Below the pieces are notes generated by a model. It saw nothing but the letters and a program-made list of their open reading frames with translations. It had not been told where the DNA came from and did no database searches. 36,065 nt of DNA from Planctomycetota bacterium. GTDB taxonomy: Bacteria > Planctomycetota > Phycisphaerae > Tepidisphaerales > Tepidisphaeraceae. This document shows positions 23,561 through 31,813 of this stretch, one piece after another (position 1 is the first letter of the stretch; the number at the start of each line of letters is the position of its first letter). The DNA lies in NCBI GenBank assembly GCA_029777755.1, contig JAKORQ010000077.1, forward strand, positions 1 to 36,065, in the 5' to 3' direction. Both the position numbers and the translations under genes were made by a program.

Positions 23561-25918
23561 CTACTTCGTCTCGGTCAACGTCCGGCGGACCGCGTCCGGC
23601 TCATTGGTGACCGACCAGCCGAACTTCAGGCCCAGTACGAACCATCCCAGCGCCAGCACGCCCACGGCGAAGATGGTGTCACCCACCACGCGCAGCCAGC
23701 GCAGGATGTTCATGGTGTCGTTCTGCATGAACTCGGCCGAGCGGGCGTACCAGGTGCCATGCTCGACGCTGGCCCAGGTCTGCATCAGCCCCACCGGCAA
23801 CAGGCTCAGGATCACCATCAGCGCCAGGCCGATGTTGATCGACCAGAAGGCGAAACTCACCCAACCGGTCTTCCAGACGTTGCGGGTAGTCAGGCCCTTC
23901 ATGCAGAAAAGCATCAGGCCGATTCCCAGCATGCCGTACACACCGAACAGCGCCGTGTGTCCATGCACAGGCGTAGTGTTCAGGCCCTGCATGTAGTAGA
24001 GCGCGATCGGCGGGTTGATGAAGAAGCCAAACAGGCCAGCGCCCACCAGATTCCAGAACGCCACCGCCACGAAGAAGTAGATCGGCCACCTGTACGCCGA
24101 CACCCACGGCTGGGCCCGCGAGAGGGAGAGGTTCTCGTATGCCTCAAAGCCGATCAGCACCAGCGGCACGACTTCCAGCGCGCTGAACACCGCACCCAGG
24201 GCCAGTACCGCGGTGGGAGTGCCGGTGAAGTAGAGGTGATGGAACGTGCCGATGATGCCGCCGGAGAGGAAGATGATGGTGGAGAAGAGCACGGCCGCGG
24301 TCGCAGTGCGTGTCTTGAGCAGGTTCATGCGGGTAAAGAGGAAGGCGATCACCACTGTCGCGAAGACCTCGAAGAACCCTTCCACCCACAGGTGCACCAC
24401 CCACCAGCGCCAGTACTCGGCGATGGCGAGGTTGGTCTGGCGTCCCCACATCAGGCCCGCGCCATAGAACAGCCAGATGGCCGCGGAGGAGATCAGGAAC
24501 AATCCCAGCAGATGTTTGTGATCCCCGGGCTTGCGGAAGGCCGGCCACATCGCGCGCGCCATCAGCAGCAGCCACACCAGCAGCCCCACGAACAGGAAGT
24601 ATTGCCAGAAGCGGCCGAGGTCGACGTACTCATACCCCTGGTGGCCGAACCAGTAGTTCGCCTCCAAGCTGAGGCGCTGGCGCGTGCCCAGCCACTGACC
24701 GAACATCGAGCCAAGCACGATGATCACCAGGCAGACGAACAGGAACAGGACGCCGGCGCGTTGGAACTTTGGCTCATGCCCCGACACGGCCGGCGCCATG
24801 AAAAGGCCGGTCGCCAGCCAGGCGGTAGCGATCCAGAAGATGCCAAGCTGCGTGTGCCATGTGCGCGTTACCGAGTACGGCAGCCACTCCGCCAGCGGGA
24901 AGCCGTAGAAGCCGGACCCCTCCACTCCATAGTGGGCAGTAACCGCGCCCAGCATCACTTGCAGCACCAGCAGCGCTGCTACCGTCCAGAAATAGATGAG
25001 TGTTGCCCGCATGGATGGCGTTGGCGAAAGCGCCAGCAGCGGGTCGTTGCTGGGGAAATCCGGAGGCTCCTCAGGCCGGCCGTGCAGCACCGCGTAATAC
25101 CACGCCAGTGCCGCCACGCCCGCCAGCAGCAGCACGAAGCTGATCACCGACCAGACGATCACCTGCCCGGAGGGTGCGTTGTCGATCAGTTCCTCCGGCG
25201 GCCAGTTGTTCGTATAGCTGATGCGCTTGCCCGGTTCGCTGGCGCCAGTGGCGATGGCCGCGTCAGGCCGCTCCGCGCCGCAGGCCCACGCCGACCACCA
25301 GAAGAACGCCGCCATCAGCCGCATCCGCTCAGGATCGCGAATGGTGTTGCGGGCGATGGCATAGGCATCGCGCAGCTCCGGCGGCGAGCGGCCATCGTCG
25401 GCCAGCGAGCGCGATTGCTCGGGAAACTCCGGGGCATCAGAGAAGATCGCCCAGTAGTAGTCCCTCAGCACCTCGAAAGCCTCGGCGCGATCCTGCGAGA
25501 TGACGATCTGCCCGTTGTCGGGGTTGTAGGTGTTGGTGCGGATCTCCTGTATCAGGCGGCTCTTGAGGGCGGCCTGATGCTGTGGCTCAAGCTCGCTATA
25601 GGCCCGGCCATGCTCCTGTTGCGACCATTTGTTCAGCAGGTAGACGCACTCGCGATGCAGCCAGTCGGCCGACCAGTCCGGCGCCACGTATGCGCCATGT
25701 CCCCAGACAGAACCGACCTCGTGGCCACCCATGGACTGCCAGACGTTCTGCCCATCCATGATCTCCTGCCCGGTGAACATCGTGACGCCGGAGGTTGTGA
25801 CAACCTCCCTGGGAATCGGCGGCGCCTTGTTGTAGAGCTCCCAGCCATAGTAGCCGAGCACAAGGAATGAACCGACGATCACAAGGACCAAACCGATCCA
25901 CAGGCCACGATATCGCAT
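23561..25918 (-). CDS. norZ: quinol-dependent nitric oxide reductase (qNor)
   Basis: The protein has 785 residues, the normal qNor size. The ATG at 25918 follows GGGAGGAGC; the longer frame to 26017 lacks family similarity. One N-terminal helix precedes a periplasmic domain of about 200 residues (HEVGSVWGHGAYVAPDW) that has the cytochrome-c-like fold without CXXCH, as in qNor. About 13 helices follow with the heme-copper-family ligands: RTWHTQLGIFWIA (low-spin heme His), VVHLWVEGFFEVFA (His plus the conserved Glu), FHHLYFTGTP (His pair) and PVHGHTALFGVYG. It reduces two NO to N2O with quinol electrons, as detoxification or partial denitrification. No norC-type gene is adjacent. Confidence 0.95.
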   Translation of the reverse strand: MRYRGLWIGLVLVIVGSFLVLGYYGWELYNKAPPIPREVVTTSGVTMFTGQEIMDGQNVWQSMGGHEVGSVWGHGAYVAPDWSADWLHRECVYLLNKWSQQEHGRAYSELEPQHQAALKSRLIQEIRTNTYNPDNGQIVISQDRAEAFEVLRDYYWAIFSDAPEFPEQSRSLADDGRSPPELRDAYAIARNTIRDPERMRLMAAFFWWSAWACGAERPDAAIATGASEPGKRISYTNNWPPEELIDNAPSGQVIVWSVISFVLLLAGVAALAWYYAVLHGRPEEPPDFPSNDPLLALSPTPSMRATLIYFWTVAALLVLQVMLGAVTAHYGVEGSGFYGFPLAEWLPYSVTRTWHTQLGIFWIATAWLATGLFMAPAVSGHEPKFQRAGVLFLFVCLVIIVLGSMFGQWLGTRQRLSLEANYWFGHQGYEYVDLGRFWQYFLFVGLLVWLLLMARAMWPAFRKPGDHKHLLGLFLISSAAIWLFYGAGLMWGRQTNLAIAEYWRWWVVHLWVEGFFEVFATVVIAFLFTRMNLLKTRTATAAVLFSTIIFLSGGIIGTFHHLYFTGTPTAVLALGAVFSALEVVPLVLIGFEAYENLSLSRAQPWVSAYRWPIYFFVAVAFWNLVGAGLFGFFINPPIALYYMQGLNTTPVHGHTALFGVYGMLGIGLMLFCMKGLTTRNVWKTGWVSFAFWSINIGLALMVILSLLPVGLMQTWASVEHGTWYARSAEFMQNDTMNILRWLRVVGDTIFAVGVLALGWFVLGLKFGWSVTNEPDAVRRTLTETK

Positions 25919-25945
25919 CGCTCCTCCCTTGGATGTGTACGTTTT

Positions 25946-25963
25946 CTGGAGGCGAACCTCCAG
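25946..25963. promoter_or_regulatory. perfect 7-bp stem-loop in the leader of the NO reductase gene
   Basis: CTGGAGGCGAACCTCCAG is a perfect inverted repeat; on the minus strand the loop reads TTCG. It lies 28 bases upstream of the start codon. It could be a stabilising 5' hairpin, an attenuating structure or an operator. Confidence 0.45.
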
Positions 25964-26320
25964 ATCATAGGAACGTGCTCGTCCATGGGACAGACAAACA
26001 GGAACATTATCGCGCAAGCGGAGGATCGGGGACGCAGGAATTTGCCAGCGGGCGGGCAGGCTCAGCGGTAAAGAAAGTCGAAGCGGGCTGGAACGTTCAT
26101 CTCAACACTAAGACGCGAAGGCTAGAAAACGCAGAGTCTCGGTCCAAAGGTGGCACATGCCCCGTCCATTCAACCCACTAAGGTGATCCCTGGCGATCAC
26201 GCGCTTTGTGGTCCAGGGAGATCGCGAGACACTTCCCTCTTAACCACGAAGAGACGAAGCAACGAAGTTGCGCGCCGAGACGTCTGTCCCTCTATGGTGA
26301 ATCTGTGGTGAAATCCCCTC
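25964..26320. other. intergenic region with degenerate repeats
   Basis: About 350 bases lie between the NO reductase leader and the glycoside hydrolase end. Tracts of CACGAAG/ACGCGAAG words occur at 26101-26137 and 26235-26268. A degenerate relative of the hairpin repeat (CCAAAGGTGG ... TAAGGTGATCC) lies at about 26144-26190. No credible ORF or clear promoter was seen. Confidence 0.5.
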
Positions 26321-28963
26321 TCAACGTTCCAGCAGGTAGTACGGCAAAGCCCGGTCGAGCTGGACCGCTTGGCCGGCGGGCAGCTTCTTTACCTCCCGGC
26401 CATTGAAGTCAAAGGCGCGAACACTCGCCACAGGCTGGGCAAACCGGACTGTGCCGGAGAACTCGCGATACTGGATGGGCATGGTCCCCACGCTCCTGAT
26501 GGTCTTGAGACCGCCCGTTTCCTCCGACACTTCCCAGCCGGTGTTGCGCTGCTCGCTTGCCAACTGGAGCAGTATCCGGCGAGACTCGCTCAGTGGCCGA
26601 TCGTCCAGCGACACTGCAATGATCGAGCCGAACTCCATGTCAGAACTGATGCTCATCGAGGGAAGTTCGACCGTCCCGGCCGACTTGAGGAAGCCGGTCG
26701 CTCCCTGTGCTGCTGGCGCTGTGACCGCGAAGATCCCCCTGCGGTATTCCCAGCGGGTTTCGCCGTTGGCGCTGGTGATGACGCCCTCTCGTGAGTCCAG
26801 CCATCTGGCGAGATCCGGCAATTGGGCGCGTGAGGGATCTTCGTTGTAGTCATAGCGCACCTTACCAATCGCCAGCAGGGCGTTCTCGACCGCCGGGTGG
26901 GTACTCTTGCTCTCCTGCCTGCCCTCGGCCGCGCGGACAAAGTCGCCCAGCCGGTTGGTCCGGGCAGGCGCGCCTTTCAGGCTGAACATGTCCTCGAGAT
27001 TCACGTTCACGCTGGCGACGACATCCGCCTCCCGCACGAGCTGCTTTCGGAAGATCACGGCCGCCGCGGGAAACTGCCCCAGCTCGGCCGGCGTCTGGAT
27101 CGGCCAGTATTCCGCCGTCTCCGTCCCCCGCCACTGCGGCACAGAGTGGAGCGAGAAAAGCACCATGGCATCCATGCCCGTGAGGCTGGCAAGGGCACTT
27201 GAGAATAGCGCCATCTCCGCGCGGTAGCGATTGGGGTTCACCCACGCATACTCAGAGACCATCGACGGCTTGCCGTCATGCACCACGTCGAGGAATGGCA
27301 AATCGAGCGCTTTCTCGCCATCCACCTTGGCCGGGTCCAGGCGAACCAGCGCGCGATCGGCGTACTGATCACCCATCTGGACGGGGAACGCCTGCACGTT
27401 CTTCTTCCATGGTCGATCGAAATAGCCGTGGTGATTCATGAAATCCGCACCCAGGTTGGTCCAGGTGTCGATCGGCTCGAGATAGTTGGCGCTGCCGGTG
27501 ATCCAGTTGGAGGCGCAGATGGCGCCTTTGAACCCCAGCGAACGCACATGGTCGCGGCTGTCATCGAAGAAGCGCCGCTGGACCTGCCCCAGGAAACGCA
27601 CCGTATCCTGGCATCGTGCATCACGCACGTTGCCCATCTGCCAGATATCGACAAATGCCACCCGGCCATCCTCAAGGGCATCTTCCTTGAGCCGCCTGCC
27701 TCCCCATGCTGCCATCGCCAGCCGCAGCGACCCATACTTTTGCGTGAGCCACTGGGCAAACTGCTTCTCGAGGATCTGCATCTGCTCCCTCGGGATGCGG
27801 CGATAGTCGAACGTCCAGAAAAACAGGCTGTCCTCGTTGAGCAGCTCCAGGCCCATGACGGCCGGCTCATCCACGAGCGGCCGGCCGATGTGCGGGCTCC
27901 GGCTCGTCAGCAGCGCCTCCCACCACGAGCGATACATCCGCTGAAAATCAGGATTGAAGAAGTGGATGGCAAACGGCAGTGTCTGGGCATCATATCCAGC
28001 AAACTGCTGAAGCTCATTGAGGCGCAGCCAGTGCTGGAAGTGGATCGAGAGGTGCGTGTAGACCCCCTCGCGCTTCATGGCCGCGATGAAGTAGAAGAGA
28101 TTGTCCAGGCGCGCCTGGTCGATCTTTCCCGCGTCCGGACCATTTTGAATGTAGATCGGCCCGTGATAGCGAACGAGGTTAACTCCCCGCTTGGCAAGGA
28201 AGCGGGCCAGTTGGTCGACGTAGCGGCGCGGCATGTCCACGACGGCCGGCCCGGCATTCACCGCCCAGAACTTTATCGGCCGGCGCTCCAGCCCCTGCAC
28301 GAAGCTTTCGCCCTCGACCGCGATGAACCCATTCTCGCCGGCGACCGCCTCATTCAGGTAGCGCAGGTCGATGGGAGTCTCATCAAACGTGTCGATGCCG
28401 GGATCGAAATTCACCCATCCTTCCGGCGCGGGCGGAAACGGTTCATCCGGCTTGAACTTGCCGCGCGGGGAAAACGGATGGCTGGTCAGCAGGAAGGCAT
28501 CGAAGAATGCCACGCCGCTCTCCTGCAGCACCTCGATGCGCAGTCGATGCCTGCCAGCGTCCAGCTTCACCGTCCCGGCCGGCACCCAGTTGGCCACCCA
28601 ATGGGTGCGCATCTCCACGCCATCCAGCAGCGTGCAGTCGCGCCCGACCTCGCGCCAGTCCTGTTCATCGAAGCGATAGCGAAACGGCCCATGCTTCCAG
28701 AACTTGCGCACGAAAAAGTCGTACTCGCCGGCGGCTGGAAGCTCGATCTCATACTCAAGGAACCGCCCTGCCCCGTGCTGTCCCTCCACGCCGATCCACA
28801 GCCCCCCGGACAGCACCTGCTGCTCGCGGGTGTCTCCCTTCCTCGCGGGCGGGAAATTGGTGGCCGCCGGCCGCTCCGCCTCCCACCACAGGCAGCCGGG
28901 CGACTGGACATAGGCCTGGCCGACCAGCAGGCCGGCCGCGATGAAGCTCAGCGTTTTTACCAT
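26321..28963 (-). CDS. secreted clan-A-like glycoside hydrolase with N-terminal jelly-roll-like (CBM) domain
   Basis: The protein has 880 residues with a signal peptide (MVKTLSFIAAGLLVGQAYVQ). Residues about 25-170 look like a carbohydrate-binding or jelly-roll domain (FLEYEIELPAAGEYDFFVRK, AGRHRLRIEVL). A TIM-barrel-like region follows: FLAKRGVNLVRYHGP and LELLNEDSLFF near residue 375 (NE, likely acid/base) and VSEYAWVNP near residue 570 (likely nucleophile Glu), the pattern of GH5/GH42-type retaining enzymes. A C-terminal beta-rich domain ends it. The substrate cannot be told from sequence. It lies 24 bases after the ABC permease gene on the same strand and may be co-transcribed. Confidence 0.75.
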   Translation of the reverse strand: MVKTLSFIAAGLLVGQAYVQSPGCLWWEAERPAATNFPPARKGDTREQQVLSGGLWIGVEGQHGAGRFLEYEIELPAAGEYDFFVRKFWKHGPFRYRFDEQDWREVGRDCTLLDGVEMRTHWVANWVPAGTVKLDAGRHRLRIEVLQESGVAFFDAFLLTSHPFSPRGKFKPDEPFPPAPEGWVNFDPGIDTFDETPIDLRYLNEAVAGENGFIAVEGESFVQGLERRPIKFWAVNAGPAVVDMPRRYVDQLARFLAKRGVNLVRYHGPIYIQNGPDAGKIDQARLDNLFYFIAAMKREGVYTHLSIHFQHWLRLNELQQFAGYDAQTLPFAIHFFNPDFQRMYRSWWEALLTSRSPHIGRPLVDEPAVMGLELLNEDSLFFWTFDYRRIPREQMQILEKQFAQWLTQKYGSLRLAMAAWGGRRLKEDALEDGRVAFVDIWQMGNVRDARCQDTVRFLGQVQRRFFDDSRDHVRSLGFKGAICASNWITGSANYLEPIDTWTNLGADFMNHHGYFDRPWKKNVQAFPVQMGDQYADRALVRLDPAKVDGEKALDLPFLDVVHDGKPSMVSEYAWVNPNRYRAEMALFSSALASLTGMDAMVLFSLHSVPQWRGTETAEYWPIQTPAELGQFPAAAVIFRKQLVREADVVASVNVNLEDMFSLKGAPARTNRLGDFVRAAEGRQESKSTHPAVENALLAIGKVRYDYNEDPSRAQLPDLARWLDSREGVITSANGETRWEYRRGIFAVTAPAAQGATGFLKSAGTVELPSMSISSDMEFGSIIAVSLDDRPLSESRRILLQLASEQRNTGWEVSEETGGLKTIRSVGTMPIQYREFSGTVRFAQPVASVRAFDFNGREVKKLPAGQAVQLDRALPYYLLER

Positions 28964-28987
28964 CAGGTTTCCGCTTCCAGGGCGGCG

Positions 28988-30397
28988 TCAGCTCACCAGG
29001 TGCGTCGCCACCGGGGTGCGGTATGCCTTGAGCGCCGGCACGATCCCGGCCAGCAAGGCGATCAGCACAACCACCGCGACATACACCAGCTCCTCATCCG
29101 CCACATGCAACCAGTTTATGCCCTCACCCACGTAGCGTTGGAAGAAAAGATTCCCCACGGCGCCAAGGGCATGGCCGAGGACAAGCCCCGCGATACCGCC
29201 GATCAGCCCCACGATGCCGGCCTCGACGCAGATCAGCGTCAATACGCGCATGCGGGTCGCGCCCAGGGCGCGGATGATGGCGATCTCGCGCAGGCGGGCC
29301 GAAACCGAATTGTAGATGGAAACGAGAATCCCCACGGCCGCCACCACCGTCACCAGTGCGCTGATGGACAAGAGCAGCGCCCGCGATCCCTTCATGAACC
29401 CCTCGAAGAACTGCCGCATCTCCCACGCGGGATTCACAGCGGCCGCGTACGGCTGGTTGTTGATCTCGAAGATCAGGTTCTGCGAGCGCCCGCCGATGGA
29501 GCGAACGAAGATGGCCGAAATCAGCCAGTCCTTCTCGGGCAGATGCAAATCGATGGTGCCGTCCTCCTCAAGGTGATACACGTGGTCGTGATGGTCATGC
29601 CCGGCGTGATCATGCTCGTCATGCCCGGGGCCATCATGTTCGTGGTGATCGGCATGATCGTCATGGTCATCATGCCCGGCACGTTTGCGGATCTCGGCGA
29701 TACCCTGCGCCACCTCCGCATGGGCAGGCACCGCCTGCGCCGAGATGATGGGAATGAAGATGAGGCGGTCCATCGCCGTGTGGGTCGGCTCGAGGATACC
29801 CACCACCTCCCATTGCTCGTCATGCTCATCGAGAAACTCCGACTGCTCCGAGCCGTGTGATGCCTTGAACCTTGACCCGATCGCCAGGTCGGTGCGCCGG
29901 GCCACTTCCGCCCCGATCACCGCTTCAAACTTCCTCGGGTGAAACGCCCGGCCCTCGGCAATGGCAAAGCGGCGATTCAGTCGATACTCAAACCGCTTCT
30001 CTTCCGGCAGCGGCTGAAGCTCATCATCCAGCCCCAGAAGGGCCGGGGTCGTGCCGATGATGCGATAGCCGCGATAGTTGTCCCCCAGCGCCCATGGCAG
30101 CGCCCAGCGCACATCGGAATTCTTCACCAGGTCCTGGTATACCGAGTAGCTGATCGGCGTTGGCGCGCCGCCGACCTGGTAGACCGCGCTGAGCACACTG
30201 TTGAGCTTGCCGCCGGTCTTCGATGCCACCAGCACATCAAAGCCGAAATCCGCCTGGGCAAAGAGCTTGTCCCCCTCGCGATACAGCAGCAGGATCGCGA
30301 TCGCCAGCGCCACGCCCAGCATCACCGAAAGGAACGTCAACCAGGTGGAAAGCGCCCTTTGGCGCATCTGCTTGAATGTCAGTTGCAAAAGGTTCAT
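28988..30397 (-). CDS. MacB/FtsX-type ABC transporter permease with His-rich periplasmic loop
   Basis: The protein has 469 residues from the ATG at 30397 (AGGTGA upstream). Architecture is one N-terminal helix (STWLTFLSVMLGVALAIAILLL), a large periplasmic MacB-like domain, and three C-terminal helices with the conserved block SARLREIAIIRALGATRMRVL. Residues about 236-278 are a His/Asp run (HDDHDDHADHHEHDG and following), suggesting binding of zinc or another divalent metal. Such permeases pair with an ATPase to move lipoproteins or peptides, or to work as mechanotransmitters. The ATPase gene lies 57 bases upstream. Confidence 0.88.
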   Translation of the reverse strand: MNLLQLTFKQMRQRALSTWLTFLSVMLGVALAIAILLLYREGDKLFAQADFGFDVLVASKTGGKLNSVLSAVYQVGGAPTPISYSVYQDLVKNSDVRWALPWALGDNYRGYRIIGTTPALLGLDDELQPLPEEKRFEYRLNRRFAIAEGRAFHPRKFEAVIGAEVARRTDLAIGSRFKASHGSEQSEFLDEHDEQWEVVGILEPTHTAMDRLIFIPIISAQAVPAHAEVAQGIAEIRKRAGHDDHDDHADHHEHDGPGHDEHDHAGHDHHDHVYHLEEDGTIDLHLPEKDWLISAIFVRSIGGRSQNLIFEINNQPYAAAVNPAWEMRQFFEGFMKGSRALLLSISALVTVVAAVGILVSIYNSVSARLREIAIIRALGATRMRVLTLICVEAGIVGLIGGIAGLVLGHALGAVGNLFFQRYVGEGINWLHVADEELVYVAVVVLIALLAGIVPALKAYRTPVATHLVS

Positions 30398-30454
30398 TTT
30401 CCGGTCACCTTCGATACTCGACCGAGCGCTTTTCACGCGGGTCTGGTGGCAGGT

Positions 30455-31132
30455 TCATTGCTTGCTGTTCAACTCGTCCAGGCGCACCGTCCTGGCCAGC
30501 CGCTGCGCGACGGCGGGGTCGTGCGTCACCATCAGCAGGCTCGCGTTCACCTCGCTGGTGAGGCGCAGGATCAGCTCAAGCACCTGCTGGGCGTTTTTCA
30601 CATCCAGCGCGCCGGTCGGCTCGTCGGCCAGCACCAGCTTTGGCCGATTCGCCAATGCCCGCGCCACCGCCACCCTCTGCTGCTGCCCAACCGAGAGCTT
30701 GGCCGGGCGATAGTCCAGCCGTTCGCCAAGCCCCACCGCTTCCAGCAGATGCCTCGCCCACGCGACATCATGCCGCCGGCCGGTGAAGCTCATCCCCAGC
30801 AGAACGTTCTCCAGCGCCGTGAACCCGGGCAGCAGGTGATGCGTCTGGAAGATGTAGCCGATGTTTCGCCCGCGAAAGACATCGCGCAGTGCTTCCGGCA
30901 GCGAGACGATGTCGGTCGTCTGCCCGTCGCAGGAGAACAGGATCTCGCCCGCGTCGGCCGGCACGATCCCGGCGATCATGTTCAGCAGTGTCGTCTTGCC
31001 CGACCCGGATGAGCCGATCAGCGCCACCTGCTCGCCATCGGCCAGGGCGAAATGCCGGATGTTGACGATCGGCGTCTTACTGCCATCGGGCGCAACGTAG
31101 GTTTTCTGCAGGTTCTTAATCTCGATTGCCAT
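30455..31132 (-). CDS. MacB/LolD-type ABC transporter ATP-binding protein
   Basis: The protein has 225 residues from the ATG at 31132, with complete ABC motifs: Walker A GSSGSGKTT (residues 40-48), Q-loop YIFQTHHLLPGFTALENVLL, signature LSVGQQQRVAVARAL, Walker B LVLADEPTGALD, and switch His in MVTHD. The Q-loop and ADEPTGALD sequence place it with LolD/MacB/FtsE ATPases. Its start lies inside the end of the small membrane protein gene (17-base overlap), and the permease follows 57 bases downstream. Confidence 0.92.
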   Translation of the reverse strand: MAIEIKNLQKTYVAPDGSKTPIVNIRHFALADGEQVALIGSSGSGKTTLLNMIAGIVPADAGEILFSCDGQTTDIVSLPEALRDVFRGRNIGYIFQTHHLLPGFTALENVLLGMSFTGRRHDVAWARHLLEAVGLGERLDYRPAKLSVGQQQRVAVARALANRPKLVLADEPTGALDVKNAQQVLELILRLTSEVNASLLMVTHDPAVAQRLARTVRLDELNSKQ

Positions 31133-31349
31133 TTTGCTCACCCGAGATGTCTGCGCGGATCTGCTCGTGACGATAGCGAATCCCCTGCATCCCCAGGGCG
31201 ATACACGCCACACCACCGATGACGATGAGCAGGGCCTGCCATCCGGGAATCTTCTGGTCCACCGATGTCTGCCATTTGTACACCTGGTAGAACATGACCC
31301 CGCCGATGATCAAAAGTGAATACGAGAATCGCCCAAGCCATTTGCGCAT
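31116..31349 (-). CDS. small two-helix membrane protein of the ABC operon
   Basis: The protein has 77 residues from the ATG at 31349; a TTG nine codons upstream is less likely. Two membrane helices are visible (FSYSLLIIGGVMFYQVY and GWQALLIVIGGVACIALGM), with a charged tail (RYRHEQIRADISGEQNG). No family is recognised. It overlaps the ATPase start by 17 bases, which implies coupled translation. It may be an accessory subunit of the transporter. Confidence 0.65.
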   Translation of the reverse strand: MRKWLGRFSYSLLIIGGVMFYQVYKWQTSVDQKIPGWQALLIVIGGVACIALGMQGIRYRHEQIRADISGEQNGNRD

Positions 31350-31363
31350 GGTCCCGATTGTAA

Positions 31364-31379
31364 TGGTTCGCCGCAACCA
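31364..31379. promoter_or_regulatory. short dyad upstream of the ABC operon
   Basis: TGGTTCGCCGCAACCA is an inverted repeat (TGGTT/AACCA) lying 14 bases before the first start codon. It is a possible operator; no family consensus is recognised and no Zur-like site was seen. Confidence 0.25.
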
Positions 31380-31496
31380 GTGCGCGTAACCAGACTACAG
31401 AGGAACGGATTGTTGAAACCACAGAATAACACAGATCTGCCCAATGTACATACTCCGGTTTCCGTGGTTCTTATTCCACATGTCCGTCGAGTACCA

Positions 31497-31529
31497 CCTT
31501 AACTGCCCGCAGTTCCGACGGAACTGCTC
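31497..31529 (-). repeat. dispersed hairpin repeat, copy C
   Basis: On the minus strand GAGC is followed by stem AGTTCC/GGAACT with a GTC loop, then GCGGGCAGTTAAGG. It is very close to copy B at 15244-15278. Confidence 0.7.
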
Positions 31530-31582
31530 TGCTGATACTGCGAATCCTTTTGGTCTTGAAGCGAATCCCCGTCGAGGCTCTG

Positions 31583-31616
31583 CTTATCTCCCGCGGGCGG
31601 GGACCGCCCACTCCAC
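31583..31616 (-). repeat. dispersed hairpin repeat, copy D
   Basis: On the minus strand GTGGAGT leads into stem GGGCGG/CCGCCC with a 3-base loop, then CGCGGGAGATAAG. It matches copy A in flanks, with paired changes in the stem. Confidence 0.7.
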
Positions 31617-31753
31617 TCTAGCTGGAGCCGCCCCAGGGTGTACTTGTCACGACGCTCCGCCATTTCGCAGCACACGAGCGCCCTTCGTACCTTCATGCCT
31701 CCGCCGGAAATCACATTTCATCCGTGTGCATCGGTGTTCATCTGAGGTTGCGT

Positions 31754-31796
31754 CCAAAAAAAGAACCAGCGCCAGCCGATGGGCCGGCGCCGGTGG
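31754..31796 (-). terminator. Rho-independent terminator of the phosphohexomutase gene
   Basis: On the minus strand a 13-bp stem (ACCGGCGCCGGCC / GGCTGGCGCTGGT, two G-T pairs) with a CATC loop is followed by TCTTTTTTT. It ends the ROK-galU-mutase gene group, about 20 bases after the stop at 31814. Confidence 0.88.
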
Positions 31797-31813
31797 TTTT
31801 CTCGTGTTCTGAG

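Larger units (their letters stand above)
31380..31753. other. repeat-rich intergenic region
   Basis: The stretch contains an ACCACAGA/ACACAGA tract (31417-31440), two minus-oriented hairpin repeats (31497-31529 and 31583-31616), and a segment around 31718-31748 with 'TCCGTGTGCATC...TTCATCTGA' words typical of dispersed non-coding repeats in related phyla. No credible ORF was seen. Confidence 0.55.

Noticed and set aside
23489-25870. Long plus-strand open frame (793 codons)
   Set aside because: It is antisense to the clear qNor gene. Its His/Gln/Arg-rich translation is typical of a shadow frame in GC-rich DNA, with no domain.
27278-29860. Long plus-strand open frame (860 codons)
   Set aside because: It is antisense to the glycoside hydrolase and the His-rich permease and has no recognisable protein features.
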